Source of the DNA: Pseudonocardia sp. HH130630-07
Lineage (GTDB): Bacteria > Actinomycetota > Actinomycetes > Mycobacteriales > Pseudonocardiaceae
Direction of reading: 5' to 3'
Assembly: GCF_001698125.1 (NCBI RefSeq)
Contig: NZ_CP013855.1
Location: 1 to 64,000 of the forward strand
Length of the DNA stretch: 64,000 nt
In this document: in pieces, positions 8,726-16,553 of the stretch
How positions within the stretch are numbered: the first letter of the stretch is position 1
Layout of the letters: each line of letters begins with the position of its first letter
Notes under the pieces: generated by a model
Seen by the model: the letters and a program-made list of their open reading frames with translations, nothing else
Told to the model about the DNA's origin: nothing
Databases searched by the model: none
Position numbers and translations under genes: made by a program

Positions 8726-9550
8726 ATGACCACCGCCCAGGCACCCGATCGCACCCCGAGTCGGCCCGTCGTCCCGCTGTGGTGGGGCGTCGACGCCGTC
8801 CCTGACCGCTTCGGCCCCTGCGTGGTGACCGTCGGGGTCTTCGACGGCGTCCACCGTGGCCACCGACGCCTCATCGACCACGCCCGAGCCGTCGGGCGGG
8901 AGCGGGGGCTACCGGTCGTGCTGCTCACCTTCGACCCGCATCCGGCCCGCGTGCTCGGGATCGACCGCGACACCGCCGTCCTGACCACCGTGGACCGCCG
9001 CGCGGAGCTGGCGGCCGCCGCCGGCGTCGACGCGGTCTGCGTACTCCGCTTCACCACCGGGCTGGCCGCCCGGACCCCGCATGAGTTCGCCCGCGACGTC
9101 CTCGCCCGCGGGCTGGAGGCCGCGGCGGTCGTCGTCGGTGCGAACTTCACCTTCGGCGTCCGCGCCGCCGGCGACGTCACCACGCTGGCGACCCTGGGGA
9201 CGGGTCTCGGCTTCACCACCCACGTGGTGCCGCTGCTGCAGGCGGTCGACGCTCCCTGCTCGTCCACCCACGCCCGGCGGTGCATCCGATCGGGCCGGCT
9301 CGACGCCGCGGCGCGGGCCCTCGGCCGCCCGCACCGGGTCGACGGCGCGCGCCGCGGTGACGTCGTCCGTCCTGATCCCGGGACGGCGCTCCCACCGCCC
9401 GGCCGCTACTGCGGTCTCGTGGACGGCTGTGCGGGCGACGTCGAGGTGCTGCCCGGCGGGCGGGTGCGGATCGTCGCGGCCGTGGGGGACCGGCCGGCAC
9501 CGGACGGCCCGGTCTCGGTTGTCTTCGCCGGGAACGGCACGCTCCGATGA
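8726..9550 (+). CDS. FAD synthetase-like protein (RibF N-terminal domain)
   Basis: The 274-residue protein contains the adenylyltransferase half of bifunctional RibF: GVFDGVHRGHRRL with the HxGH nucleotide-binding motif near residues 35-47, LTFDPHPARVL, and VVGANFTFG. In ordinary RibF this half is followed by a riboflavin kinase domain of about 120 residues. Here only some 90 divergent residues follow and I see no kinase signature. Its position behind a flavin-dependent monooxygenase suggests it makes FAD for that enzyme. GGAGG at 8712-8716 supports the ATG at 8726 over an earlier in-frame ATG. Confidence 0.8.
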   Translation: MTTAQAPDRTPSRPVVPLWWGVDAVPDRFGPCVVTVGVFDGVHRGHRRLIDHARAVGRERGLPVVLLTFDPHPARVLGIDRDTAVLTTVDRRAELAAAAGVDAVCVLRFTTGLAARTPHEFARDVLARGLEAAAVVVGANFTFGVRAAGDVTTLATLGTGLGFTTHVVPLLQAVDAPCSSTHARRCIRSGRLDAAARALGRPHRVDGARRGDVVRPDPGTALPPPGRYCGLVDGCAGDVEVLPGGRVRIVAAVGDRPAPDGPVSVVFAGNGTLR

Positions 9551-10050
9551 CCACCGCGGAGCAGCGTCTCGCCCGGCTGGAGGTCATCGAGGAGATCCGG
9601 GCCCGCGACGCGCGCTACTGCCGGGCCCTCGACGACGGCGACTGAGACACCCTGGTCTCGCTGTTCACCGACGACGGCGAGTTCGTCGGCCTCCGCCACG
9701 CGCGAGGCCCGGTCGGTCTGCGCCGCTTCTTCGTCGGTCTGGCCCGCGACGGGCTCACCTCGTTCTGGCACCACGTGTCCAACCTGGAGGTCGAGCTGGA
9801 CGACCACGCCGTCGGTGGGGGAGCCCGCGACGGCGCGCGTCCACTCGCTGCTGTGGCAGCCCTGTGTCCGCGACGGGGTCCCACACGTGGCCGCCGGCCG
9901 CTACGACGACCGCGTCGTGCACGTCGACGGTGAATGGCGCTACCGGCGCAAACGCGTCTCGTTCGACTACTTCGCCCCGCTCGCCGACGGGTGGGAGAAG
10001 GGCTTGTTCAGCGTCGTCGACGCCGCCGGGACCTACTGGACGGGCGCACC
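9547..10050 (+). pseudogene. SnoaL/NTF2-like protein, degenerate
   Basis: Begins with ATG overlapping the stop of the FAD-synthetase gene (MTTAEQRLARLEVIEEI). An in-frame TGA at 9643-9645 sits where the family normally has a Trp (DDGD-stop-DTLVSLFTDDGEF). A frameshift near 9815 then moves the reading to HSLLWQPCVRDG and HVDGEWRYRRKRVSFDYFAP. With the lesions repaired it would be a SnoaL-like ring-forming or dehydratase-type fold of about 160 residues. Two independent lesions argue for real decay. Confidence 0.75.
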
Positions 10051-10879
10051 CGAACCGGAGGTCGAGTTCGTCCACCCCCCGATCGCCCTCGCGCACCGGC
10101 CGACGGTCGCGAGGGCGCCTCCGTCCTCGTGCTCGGACCGTCGCTGGGCACCGACCTGCACCTGTTCGACGTCCAGGTCGACGCCCTGGGCGACGAGTTC
10201 CGCATCGTGCGTTACGACCTGCCCGGACACGGCGCGAGCCCGGCACCCGCCGGGCCGTACACGATGGCCGGTCTCGCGCGCGACGTCGTGGCCCTGCTCG
10301 ACCGGCTCGCCATCGGCCGCGTCCACTACGTGGGTGTCTCCATCGGCGGCGCCATCGGCCAGCAGATCGCCCTCGACTTCCCCGGGCGTCTGACGACCCT
10401 GACGGTGCTCGCCTCGGCCGCCCGGTTCGCCGAGCCGTCGAGCTGGCCCTCCCACGCCCAGACGGTGCGTGCCCGAGGCACCTCCTCGATGGTCACCAGC
10501 CGACCCGGCGTCTGGCTCACCCACGAGTTCGTGGACACACACAACGAGGAGGCGGTATGCCTGCTGCGCATGCTCGGCGCGACCGACCCGGAGGGCTACG
10601 CCGGGTGCTGCGAGGCGATCGGAGCCTTCGACGTGCGGCGCAGGCTTCCCGACATCACCGTCCCGTACTGGCCATCGCCGCCCGCGCCGACTCGGCCGCA
10701 CCCCCGAGATGCTGAAGCTGATCGCCAACGGGGTGCCGGACGGCCGCTACGCCGTCGTGGACGGGGCTGCGCACCTGGCCAATGTCGAGGCCCCACAGCA
10801 GGTCACCGCATTGCTGCCCGCCTTCCTCACCGGCCGCGGCGCGGATCTCCCGTGCGACGACGCGCAGTCGCCCACCTGA
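10050..10879 (+). pseudogene. Alpha/beta hydrolase (3-oxoadipate enol-lactonase-like), degenerate
   Basis: The main frame carries SVLVLGPSLGTDLHLFD, the nucleophile elbow GVSIGGAIG and YDLPGHG, typical of PcaD-like enol-lactonases. Single-base losses near 10102 (before DGREGAS), 10663 (VPVLAIAARADSA) and 10703 (EMLKLIANG) break the frame. The His-containing DGAAHLANVEAPQQV lies in the last frame. In life it would have supplied a later step of the catechol ortho-cleavage route. Confidence 0.75.
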
Positions 10880-10975
10880 TGTACCGACCGGAGACGCCGA
10901 TCGCACTCGTGCGAGAACACCTCAGTGACCGGTGGCTACCGTGGGCAGGCTGACCGACCGGGTAGGGGAGCGGGT

Positions 10976-11089
10976 ATGGCGAAGCACGACGAGAAGGCCG
11001 ACCAGGACAGCCAGAAGGCCGACGAGAAGGAGGGCACCGAGAACTCCGGCGGTGACCCCGATGGTCCGGAAGGCCGGCACCGCAAGTGA
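10976..11089 (+). CDS. Small charged peptide, candidate imiditide RiPP precursor
   Basis: The peptide has 37 residues, of which 11 are Asp/Glu and 7 Lys/Arg. There is no Cys, no aromatic residue and no branched aliphatic residue. The N-terminal two thirds alternate acidic, Gln and Lys residues (MAKHDEKADQDSQKADEK). The C-terminal end is GGDPDGPEGRHRK, with an Asp29-Gly30 pair ideally placed for aspartimide formation. AGGGGAG precedes the ATG. Its TGA overlaps the GTG of the methyltransferase by 4 bases, so the two are translationally coupled. Imiditide precursors are known to be recognised by their PIMT partner through charge-charge contacts, which fits this composition. The gene is too short for ordinary gene calling. 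Confidence 0.7.
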   Translation: MAKHDEKADQDSQKADEKEGTENSGGDPDGPEGRHRK

Positions 11090-12219
11090 GCGTGGATGCC
11101 GTACTTGCTCGAGTGGACCGGGGAGCGTTCATCCCGGACCGGATCTGGGTCGACGACGCCCGGGGCCGGCCGCAGCCGATCGACCGCACCGCCACCCCGC
11201 AGCAGTGGCGGGCCGCCGTCGATGGCGACACGCCGATCGTGACCCAGCTCGATGACGGCGCCACTGTGTGGCCCGCCACCTCGCTCAACGCCACCAGCTC
11301 GGCCTCGGAGCCGTCGCTGGTGCGCGCCATGCTCGGCGCTCTCGCCGTCGCCCCGGGGCATCGTGTGCTGGAGATCGGCACCGGGACCGGCTTCAACACC
11401 GCCCTGCTCTGCGCGCTGGCCGGGGACGACACCGTCACCAGCATCGAGGTCGATCCCGCACTGACCGACCGGGCCCGCGCGAACCTGCACCGCGCCGGCT
11501 ACCGGCCGACCGTGCTCACCGGCGACGGTGCGGCCGGCGCACCGTCGCAGGCCCCGTTCGACCGGGTCATAGCGACGGCGGCGGTCACCGCCGGGCACAT
11601 CCCGTACCCGTGGATCGCCCAGGCCAGCGAGGGCGCGGTGATCCTTGCTCCCTGGGGAACCGCGTTCCACAACGGAGTCCAGATCCGCTTGATCGCCGAC
11701 GGCCACGGCAACGCCGTCGGGCCCGTCATCGGAGCGGCGTCGTTCATGGCGCTGCGCGCGCAGCGCGCGGTCAGAGGACACGCCAGCCGCCTGTCGGACC
11801 TGCTCGACACCGCCGCGGTCCCGAGCGAGATCACCAGCCTCGACCCGCGCGAGATCCGCTCCGGCGACGCCGCGTTCGCCCTCGGGCTCCACCTCGCCGA
11901 CGTGGCGCAATCCACCGCGCACGACATCGACGATGCCGGCACCGACGAGCTGCTGCTCTACCACGTGCCCAGCGACTCCGCGGCCGCCGTCCACATCACC
12001 GCGCAGGCCCGCGCCGCCGGGCACTACCCGGTCCGCCAGATCGGGCCGCGGAGGCTGTGGGACGAAGCCCAGACCGCCCACGACTGGTGGATCGACCACG
12101 GCAGACCCGAGCGCACTCGGTTCGGGCTGACCGTGACCCGCGCCGGACAACAGATCTGGTGCGACGACCCGGGAGCCGTGGTCCGCACCTGGCCGGCGAC
12201 CGCGACCGCCGCAGCCTGA
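11086..12219 (+). CDS. PIMT-family O-methyltransferase, RiPP-associated type
   Basis: The protein has 377 residues. A protein-L-isoaspartate O-methyltransferase-like domain occupies about residues 30-220, with SAM motif I LEIGTGTGFN at 95-104, the preceding SASEPSLVRAML helix and ILAPWGTAF near the domain end. A C-terminal extension of some 150 residues, ending in TRFGLTVTRAGQQIW (344-358), is absent from housekeeping PIMTs. It resembles the extension I recall from methyltransferases of lanthipeptide, graspetide and imiditide clusters. It would methylate an Asp side chain of the coupled 37-residue peptide, and the ester would collapse to aspartimide. The start is the GTG at 11086 overlapping the peptide's stop. 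No lanthipeptide cyclase or ATP-grasp gene is nearby. Confidence 0.8.
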   Translation: MSVDAVLARVDRGAFIPDRIWVDDARGRPQPIDRTATPQQWRAAVDGDTPIVTQLDDGATVWPATSLNATSSASEPSLVRAMLGALAVAPGHRVLEIGTGTGFNTALLCALAGDDTVTSIEVDPALTDRARANLHRAGYRPTVLTGDGAAGAPSQAPFDRVIATAAVTAGHIPYPWIAQASEGAVILAPWGTAFHNGVQIRLIADGHGNAVGPVIGAASFMALRAQRAVRGHASRLSDLLDTAAVPSEITSLDPREIRSGDAAFALGLHLADVAQSTAHDIDDAGTDELLLYHVPSDSAAAVHITAQARAAGHYPVRQIGPRRLWDEAQTAHDWWIDHGRPERTRFGLTVTRAGQQIWCDDPGAVVRTWPATATAAA

Positions 12220-12313
12220 CCCACGAGCCGCACTCACCCTGCTGCGCCGGCCCGCGACCCCGCCGGGGCAGCGCGTGTCGGCGCTCGGTGGTGTCGCGGG
12301 CTACCGTGCGGTC

Positions 12314-12517
12314 ATGGCCGAGACCAGCGTGACCGACCCGATCGCTGAGCTGATCGCTTGCCGCCGCTGCGGTCAGGGGTCGCTGCTGCAGGTTGCGGAC
12401 TGGTGCGCGACCTGCATCGCCGCCATCGGCACCGCCACTGATCCGGCCGAGTACGAGGCGTGGCGGGTGGAGAACACGCGCCGCGTCGTGTCCGGAGAGC
12501 TCACCGGTATCTCCTGA
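12314..12517 (+). CDS. Small CxxC/CxxC protein, unknown function
   Basis: The 67-residue protein has two cysteine pairs, CRRC and CATC, separated by 12 residues (CRRCGQGSLLQVADWCATC), a likely zinc ribbon. The rest is helical and acidic. The ATG at 12314 is preferred; an earlier in-frame ATG at 12275 has no ribosome site. It follows the methyltransferase by 94 bp in the same direction and could be in its transcript, but no functional link is evident. Confidence 0.55.
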   Translation: MAETSVTDPIAELIACRRCGQGSLLQVADWCATCIAAIGTATDPAEYEAWRVENTRRVVSGELTGIS

Positions 12518-12930
12518 CTCCGGCCTACGCCGCAGGGGCACCGCAAGCGGGCGGGCGCTGAGGGACGGCGCTGCCGTGTCGAACCCCCGTGGCGGTTCGC
12601 TGACGCTCTCCGGCTGCCGCGCGATCGCTCCGCCGGGGCTCCGCGATCACTTGCCACTGGACCGATGCTGGGCACGCTGGCAGCCGTCCCCGGCCACACC
12701 CACGTGGTTGTGCGGGGGAGGAGCGTCGCGTCGTCTGCGCGGTGGCGGTGATCGAGCTGACCGGCCCGGAGCCCGGGTCAGGCACCGCGGCGGAGTCGGT
12801 GGAGCAGGCCCGGGTGTCGTGGACGGTGCCCGGGGCTGGCGGCTAGCGTGCGGTGCTCGTTGTCCCCGCCGTGCGGGGGTGTACCGCACGGATGAGGGCG
12901 GTCCCCTGGTGTGCGTGGAGGAGACCTCGA
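12518..12930. other. Non-coding stretch with no confident gene
   Basis: About 410 GC-rich bases with only shadow reading frames. A palindromic block at 12859-12886 (CCCCGCCGTGCGGGGG core) resembles one type I-E CRISPR repeat but occurs once. It may instead be a transcription terminator or hairpin between operons. Confidence 0.4.
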
Positions 12931-13398
12931 ATGTCGGACCCGACCAGCCGGCCGTCCGGGCCGGCGGCGTTGCATCCGCGGGCGGTCGCGATGGGCACGT
13001 GGATCGGGGAGTCCCCCGTCGACGGCAGCGACGTCGCCCATCACGTGCTCTACCCGGCCGGTGACGGCGTCGCCCCGGAGCTCATGGCCGTCCAGGCCCG
13101 GTTCATGGGGCTCGGTCCGGCCGCGCAGAGCCGGCTGCCGTCGGTCGACCCGGACCTGGCCCGGATCGTGATCGCCGGTCGCGGTGCTGCGATGACGTCG
13201 CAGCTGTGGCTTGGTGAGGTGCTGCTCGCCCAGGTCCCGATCCTCGTAGAGACCGCCCAGGTGGCCACCGGGGCGGGCTGGACGATCTTCAGCGTCGGCG
13301 TCGACCCGTGGGACGGGCAGCCCGCCACCCTCGATGAGTGGCTGGCGCCCGCGGCGCGGTTCTACCTCGGCCGGATGACGGTCGGGGTCGCGACGTGA
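12931..13398 (+). CDS. Hypothetical protein
   Basis: 155 residues starting at ATG 12931 behind GGAGGAGA. No family recognised. The sequence is compact and globular in style, with alternating strands and helices (LARIVIAGRGAAMTSQLWL, GWTIFSVGVDPWDGQ) and no signal peptide, membrane segment or Cys pairs. It starts a run of small same-strand genes that look like plasmid or integrative-element cargo. The next gene starts 13 bp after its stop. Confidence 0.6.
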   Translation: MSDPTSRPSGPAALHPRAVAMGTWIGESPVDGSDVAHHVLYPAGDGVAPELMAVQARFMGLGPAAQSRLPSVDPDLARIVIAGRGAAMTSQLWLGEVLLAQVPILVETAQVATGAGWTIFSVGVDPWDGQPATLDEWLAPAARFYLGRMTVGVAT

Positions 13399-13411
13399 CG
13401 GGCGGGCGGTG

Positions 13412-13975
13412 ATGGACGGACAGGGGCGGCTGGTGGTCGGGGCTGCGGACACCTACGGCCGGTACGGGGTCCTCGACCGGGACGCCGACACCGGGCGGGT
13501 GCTGTGTCACGAGTGCGGCCGGTGGTGGCTGCATCTGGGCACCCACCTGGCCAGGGCGCATGGGATCCGGGCGGCGGACTACCGGGCCGCGCACGGTCTG
13601 TCGTCGGGGACCGCGTTGGTCGGGGGCGGGGTGCGGGACAAGTTGTCGGTGTCGTCGTCGCGTCCTGAGCGGCTCGCGCACCTGCAGACGGTCCGCGATC
13701 CCGACCGGGCCCGGGCGGGGATGACCCAGAGCGGGCAGCGGGCCCCGGAGCTGGTCGCCGGGCGCAGCGCCCGTGCTCGCGCCCGGCGCCGTGACCCGTC
13801 ACCGGAGCAGGTCGCGGAGCTACGCGGGGTCACCGACGTCGGTGAGTGGGCTCGGCGGGCGTGGGTCCTGATCGAGCGCGACGGGGTGTCCGCGCAGGGC
13901 ATCGCCCGCGTGCTGGGCATCTCGAAGGCGACGGTCGATGCACGGCTGCGCCGCTATCCCCGCCCGGCCCGGTAG
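13412..13975 (+). CDS. Ros/MucR-like zinc-finger transcriptional regulator
   Basis: The 187-residue protein contains, at about 30-62, CHECGRWWLHLGTHLARAHG followed by DYRAAHGLSSGTALV. This matches the Ros/MucR zinc finger (Cys-x2-Cys, His-x4-His) and its trailing DYR.AHGL motif. A second region near the C terminus (GVSAQGIARVLGISKATVDARLRRY) reads as a helix-turn-helix. The finger plus HTH layout is common in actinobacterial mobile-element genes. GTG at 13409 is an alternative start immediately before the ATG. DNA binding is well supported; the target is unknown. Confidence 0.7.
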   Translation: MDGQGRLVVGAADTYGRYGVLDRDADTGRVLCHECGRWWLHLGTHLARAHGIRAADYRAAHGLSSGTALVGGGVRDKLSVSSSRPERLAHLQTVRDPDRARAGMTQSGQRAPELVAGRSARARARRRDPSPEQVAELRGVTDVGEWARRAWVLIERDGVSAQGIARVLGISKATVDARLRRYPRPAR

Positions 13976-14054
13976 CCGACGACGGGTCTGACGTGCCCGG
14001 GAACGGTGTTCAGCCTGGTCGACGGCACAGAGGACAGGACACCACCCCAGAATA

Positions 14055-14103
14055 TATGCCCTGGACTATTGCTCCGGGCCGGTAATTTATGCCATGGTTT
14101 ATT
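14055..14103 (+). promoter_or_regulatory. Tandem operator-like repeats upstream of the RHH operon
   Basis: TATGCCCTGGACTATT at 14055-14070 and TATGCCATGGTTTATT at 14088-14103 are 33 bp apart, about three helical turns. Each sits in an imperfect palindrome with AAT/ATT arms around CCNTGG. This AT-rich patch in GC-rich DNA lies 45-95 bp before the ATG at 14148 and probably holds the promoter as well. Confidence 0.55.
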
Positions 14104-14147
14104 CACTGTCGGGCGGCGCCGTGCGGCGCCACCTCGAGGAGGCTGAG

Positions 14148-14705
14148 ATGAGCACCGCCCGCGTCCCCGCGACGCTGCCCCCGTTCGCTGATCTGCTGGA
14201 CAGGGCCCGGAGGTGGGCGAAGATGACTGAGGCCGAGTTCGATTACGGCCTGGCCTACCCCTCCCACGACAGCGGGTACTCCGACTACGCGGGGTCCCCG
14301 GTCGACGCCTACCAGGTCGCGATCACCGGTCTGGTCGAGCACCCCGCCGGGGCCGACGCGCCGATTCAGGACCTCGTCGCCCCGACCGAGGCCATCTACG
14401 AGCACTACCGGGCCGAGTATGTCGCTCACGTCGCCGCGGCCAAGGCGCGAGGGTTCACCGGCTGGTCGAACGCCGCTCGAAGCCGGGGCCACAAGATCCG
14501 CTACGCGGATCTGGCCCCGGGGCCGGGGCGGCCGCGGATCGGGTCTGGTCGCAAGCTCGCCGAGATGGCCCTGCGCGACGACGAGGGCGCCGCGATCGAC
14601 GCCCGCGCCGCCCGGGATGGCATCTCGGTGGCCGAGGCCGTGCGCGCGATGATCCGCGAGGCCGCAGGACTGCCAGGCGTCACCGACCCGGGAGCGCAGG
14701 GGTGA
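14148..14705 (+). CDS. Hypothetical protein with C-terminal RHH-like domain
   Basis: The protein has 185 residues. The first 120 are not recognised (PPFADLLDRARRWAKMTEAEFDYGLAYPS, with many Tyr and acidic residues). The last 50 look like a ribbon-helix-helix: basic GRPRIGSGRK, then LAEMALRDDEGAAIDARAARDG and VAEAVRAMIREA. A DNA-binding tail behind tandem palindromes suggests it represses its own promoter. GAGGAGG precedes the ATG. It overlaps the next gene by 4 bases. A type II toxin-antitoxin or partition function is possible but not shown. Confidence 0.6.
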   Translation: MSTARVPATLPPFADLLDRARRWAKMTEAEFDYGLAYPSHDSGYSDYAGSPVDAYQVAITGLVEHPAGADAPIQDLVAPTEAIYEHYRAEYVAHVAAAKARGFTGWSNAARSRGHKIRYADLAPGPGRPRIGSGRKLAEMALRDDEGAAIDARAARDGISVAEAVRAMIREAAGLPGVTDPGAQG

Positions 14706-15079
14706 GTGTCGAGATCGAAGAGTCGGTCGACGCCTACGGGGATCGTCGCTACACCGTCGTGCGCGACGGCCAGCCCGTCGCCTACCGGAGCACCTACGCC
14801 GTCGCCGAACGCGACACCGCGCAGCGGTGGGCGGCCGTGATCGCGCAGCTGCCCGCGGGCTATGTGCCGTCCTACCACTCGCCCCGCGCCGGGGCGATCG
14901 GTGCGCGGGCCGGCTGGCGGATCTGGTCCGCCGACGGTGTCCGCAGTGCGCGACTGGTCACCGACATGGACGACCTCCCGGCGGTGGCCGCGGACCTCGC
15001 CGCCGGGGAATCGGCCCGTGCCGTGGTCTCTGCCGCCCTGGACATCGTCACGACCGAGGCCGAGCGCCTGGGCCGGTAA
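14702..15079 (+). CDS. Hypothetical protein coupled to the RHH-domain gene
   Basis: 125 residues. The GTG at 14702 overlaps the previous stop (GTGA), so the two are translationally coupled. No family recognised. The sequence is a mix of strands and one long C-terminal helix (DDLPAVAADLAAGESARAVVSAALDIV). Its pairing with an RHH protein behind an operator makes it a candidate partner, such as a toxin, but no nuclease or PIN-type residue pattern stands out. Confidence 0.55.
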   Translation: MSVEIEESVDAYGDRRYTVVRDGQPVAYRSTYAVAERDTAQRWAAVIAQLPAGYVPSYHSPRAGAIGARAGWRIWSADGVRSARLVTDMDDLPAVAADLAAGESARAVVSAALDIVTTEAERLGR

Positions 15080-15124
15080 ACCGCGCCGCCGACACGTGGC
15101 CATGTCGGCACCCGGGTGTGCGTA

Positions 15125-15411
15125 CTAGATGCCCTGGTAGATGTGGCCGTCGGAGCTGATGAGGTCGAATCCGGCGTGGCCGTGGCGCCGGCACCACCGC
15201 AGCTTGAGTTCCACCGGCGCGGTCTCGAACGGGGTCGCCGGCTCGTCGAAGGCCAGGCCGTGTTGCGGGCCCTGGTAGACGGTGACGGTGTCGGCCTCAC
15301 ACCGTGTGCACTGCTCGTGCTCGGCGATCACGCGGCCGATGAACCGGGCTGCCGGCCCGTGGTCGCTAACGAGTTCGATGACGTGGTGCTCGGGGTGGGT
15401 CTGGGGTGTCA
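15125..15411 (-). CDS. Hypothetical Cys/His-rich small protein
   Basis: 95 residues if GTG 15411 is the start; the frame is open much further upstream, so the start is uncertain. The sequence looks like a folded protein: CTRCEADTVTVYQG, then LRWCRRHGHAGFDLISSDGHIYQ. One CxxC and a CxxxHxH may form a metal site. It is divergent from the gene at 15512. No family recognised. Confidence 0.45.
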
Positions 15412-15511
15412 CGGGCTCGGCTGCCACGCCGGGGACCGTAGCGCCACACCGTGGCCGCTGGGTGGAGGTGTCGCGGCCTGTCCGTGGGTCGGTGTCGGCG
15501 AGACTGGTCTG

Positions 15512-16381
15512 GTGGCCACCCCGCCGAGGATCACCGACGCCGAGCGTGACGCGGCGATCGCCCGGATCGTCGCCCGGCACGCCCAGATCGACGATCCCCG
15601 CCGCGGGCAGCTTTCCGACGATGCGCGTGAGGTCGTGTCGTGGGTCTTGGGCCGCGGCCCGGTCGGGGTCCCGCGCTGGGTGCAGGCCGCCGATCACCAC
15701 GACGCGCTGATCTTGCACACCTGGTGCTGGTGGGACGACCGCCGCCGGGAACGGCGTCTCCTGCGCCAGGGCCGCAGCCTCGGTTTGACCGCGGCCGAGC
15801 TGGGTGCTCCGCTCGGGATCGGGACCCGGCAGGGTGCCCAGGACCGGATGGACCGGCTCGACGCGTTGCTGGCCCACGACCGTCCCGATGAGCAGCTCAC
15901 CCGCGCGGCCCGGCGCGCCGGGCGTGATCGTGACCAGGGTCAGGTGTGGATCGCCGAGCACCAGGAGCAGATCCGGGCGGTGCTGGGGGACCTGCTGGTC
16001 CAGACCCGCCGCGTCCTCGCCCATGAGCTCGCCGAGCACCAGGCCCCCGACGACGACCGGTACGAGGACGACGACGCCGACCAGGTCGACGGCGGTGCTG
16101 GTGAGCAGTGGGAGGACTCCGAGGTGGCCGACATCGCGGACTGGTCGGCCGAGCTGGCCGCCGACCTCGATACCGGGGAGCTGTCCGCGGCGAGCGTGGC
16201 GGTGGCCGGGCTGCTCACCGCCGAGGTCCGGACCCACCCGAGGGTCCTGGCCCTCGATCGCGAATCCCACGCGGACCCTGTCCTGGCCGCGATGCGGCGG
16301 GTCGATGAGTTGCGCAGCGCGCTGTCGGCCGCACTGGTCACCGGGCCGTCAGCGGGCCGGACGCGGTCCTCGGCGCGATGA
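15512..16381 (+). CDS. Hypothetical helical protein
   Basis: 289 residues from GTG 15512; the frame is open upstream, so the start is not certain. It is rich in Arg, Asp, Glu and Ala. There is an HTH-like stretch around GLTAAELGAPLGIGTRQGAQDRMDRL and an Asp/Glu run (DDDRYEDDDADQVDGG). This resembles uncharacterised actinobacterial plasmid proteins with a DNA-binding middle part. No enzyme motif seen. Confidence 0.55.
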   Translation: MATPPRITDAERDAAIARIVARHAQIDDPRRGQLSDDAREVVSWVLGRGPVGVPRWVQAADHHDALILHTWCWWDDRRRERRLLRQGRSLGLTAAELGAPLGIGTRQGAQDRMDRLDALLAHDRPDEQLTRAARRAGRDRDQGQVWIAEHQEQIRAVLGDLLVQTRRVLAHELAEHQAPDDDRYEDDDADQVDGGAGEQWEDSEVADIADWSAELAADLDTGELSAASVAVAGLLTAEVRTHPRVLALDRESHADPVLAAMRRVDELRSALSAALVTGPSAGRTRSSAR

Positions 16382-16553
16382 GCGGGCCCGGTGGGCCGGG
16401 TGCGGGCGGGCGGCCGGGGCCGGGTGCGGGTCGGTCATCATGATCGAGCCAGCACCCCCGCCCGAGGTGTCGTGGGTCCGTGTCCCCTGGAGGCCGTGAT
16501 GACGTGTCCGCCCGACGTCTCGTCCGCCGTGCCGGTGTCGGCCGGCCGGTCGG

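Noticed and set aside
10976..12219. FxLD lanthipeptide methyltransferase system
   Set aside because: The methyltransferase type is related, but the peptide has no Cys and the window has no LanB/LanC or LanKC genes.
12859..12886. Palindrome resembling one type I-E CRISPR repeat (CCCCGCCGTGCGGGGG core)
   Set aside because: Only one copy; nothing similar follows at repeat-plus-spacer distance and no cas genes are present. More likely a hairpin or terminator.
14148..15079. Definite toxin-antitoxin module
   Set aside because: The RHH-like tail and gene overlap fit, but the second protein shows no recognisable toxin motifs, so this is kept as a finding and not as an annotation.
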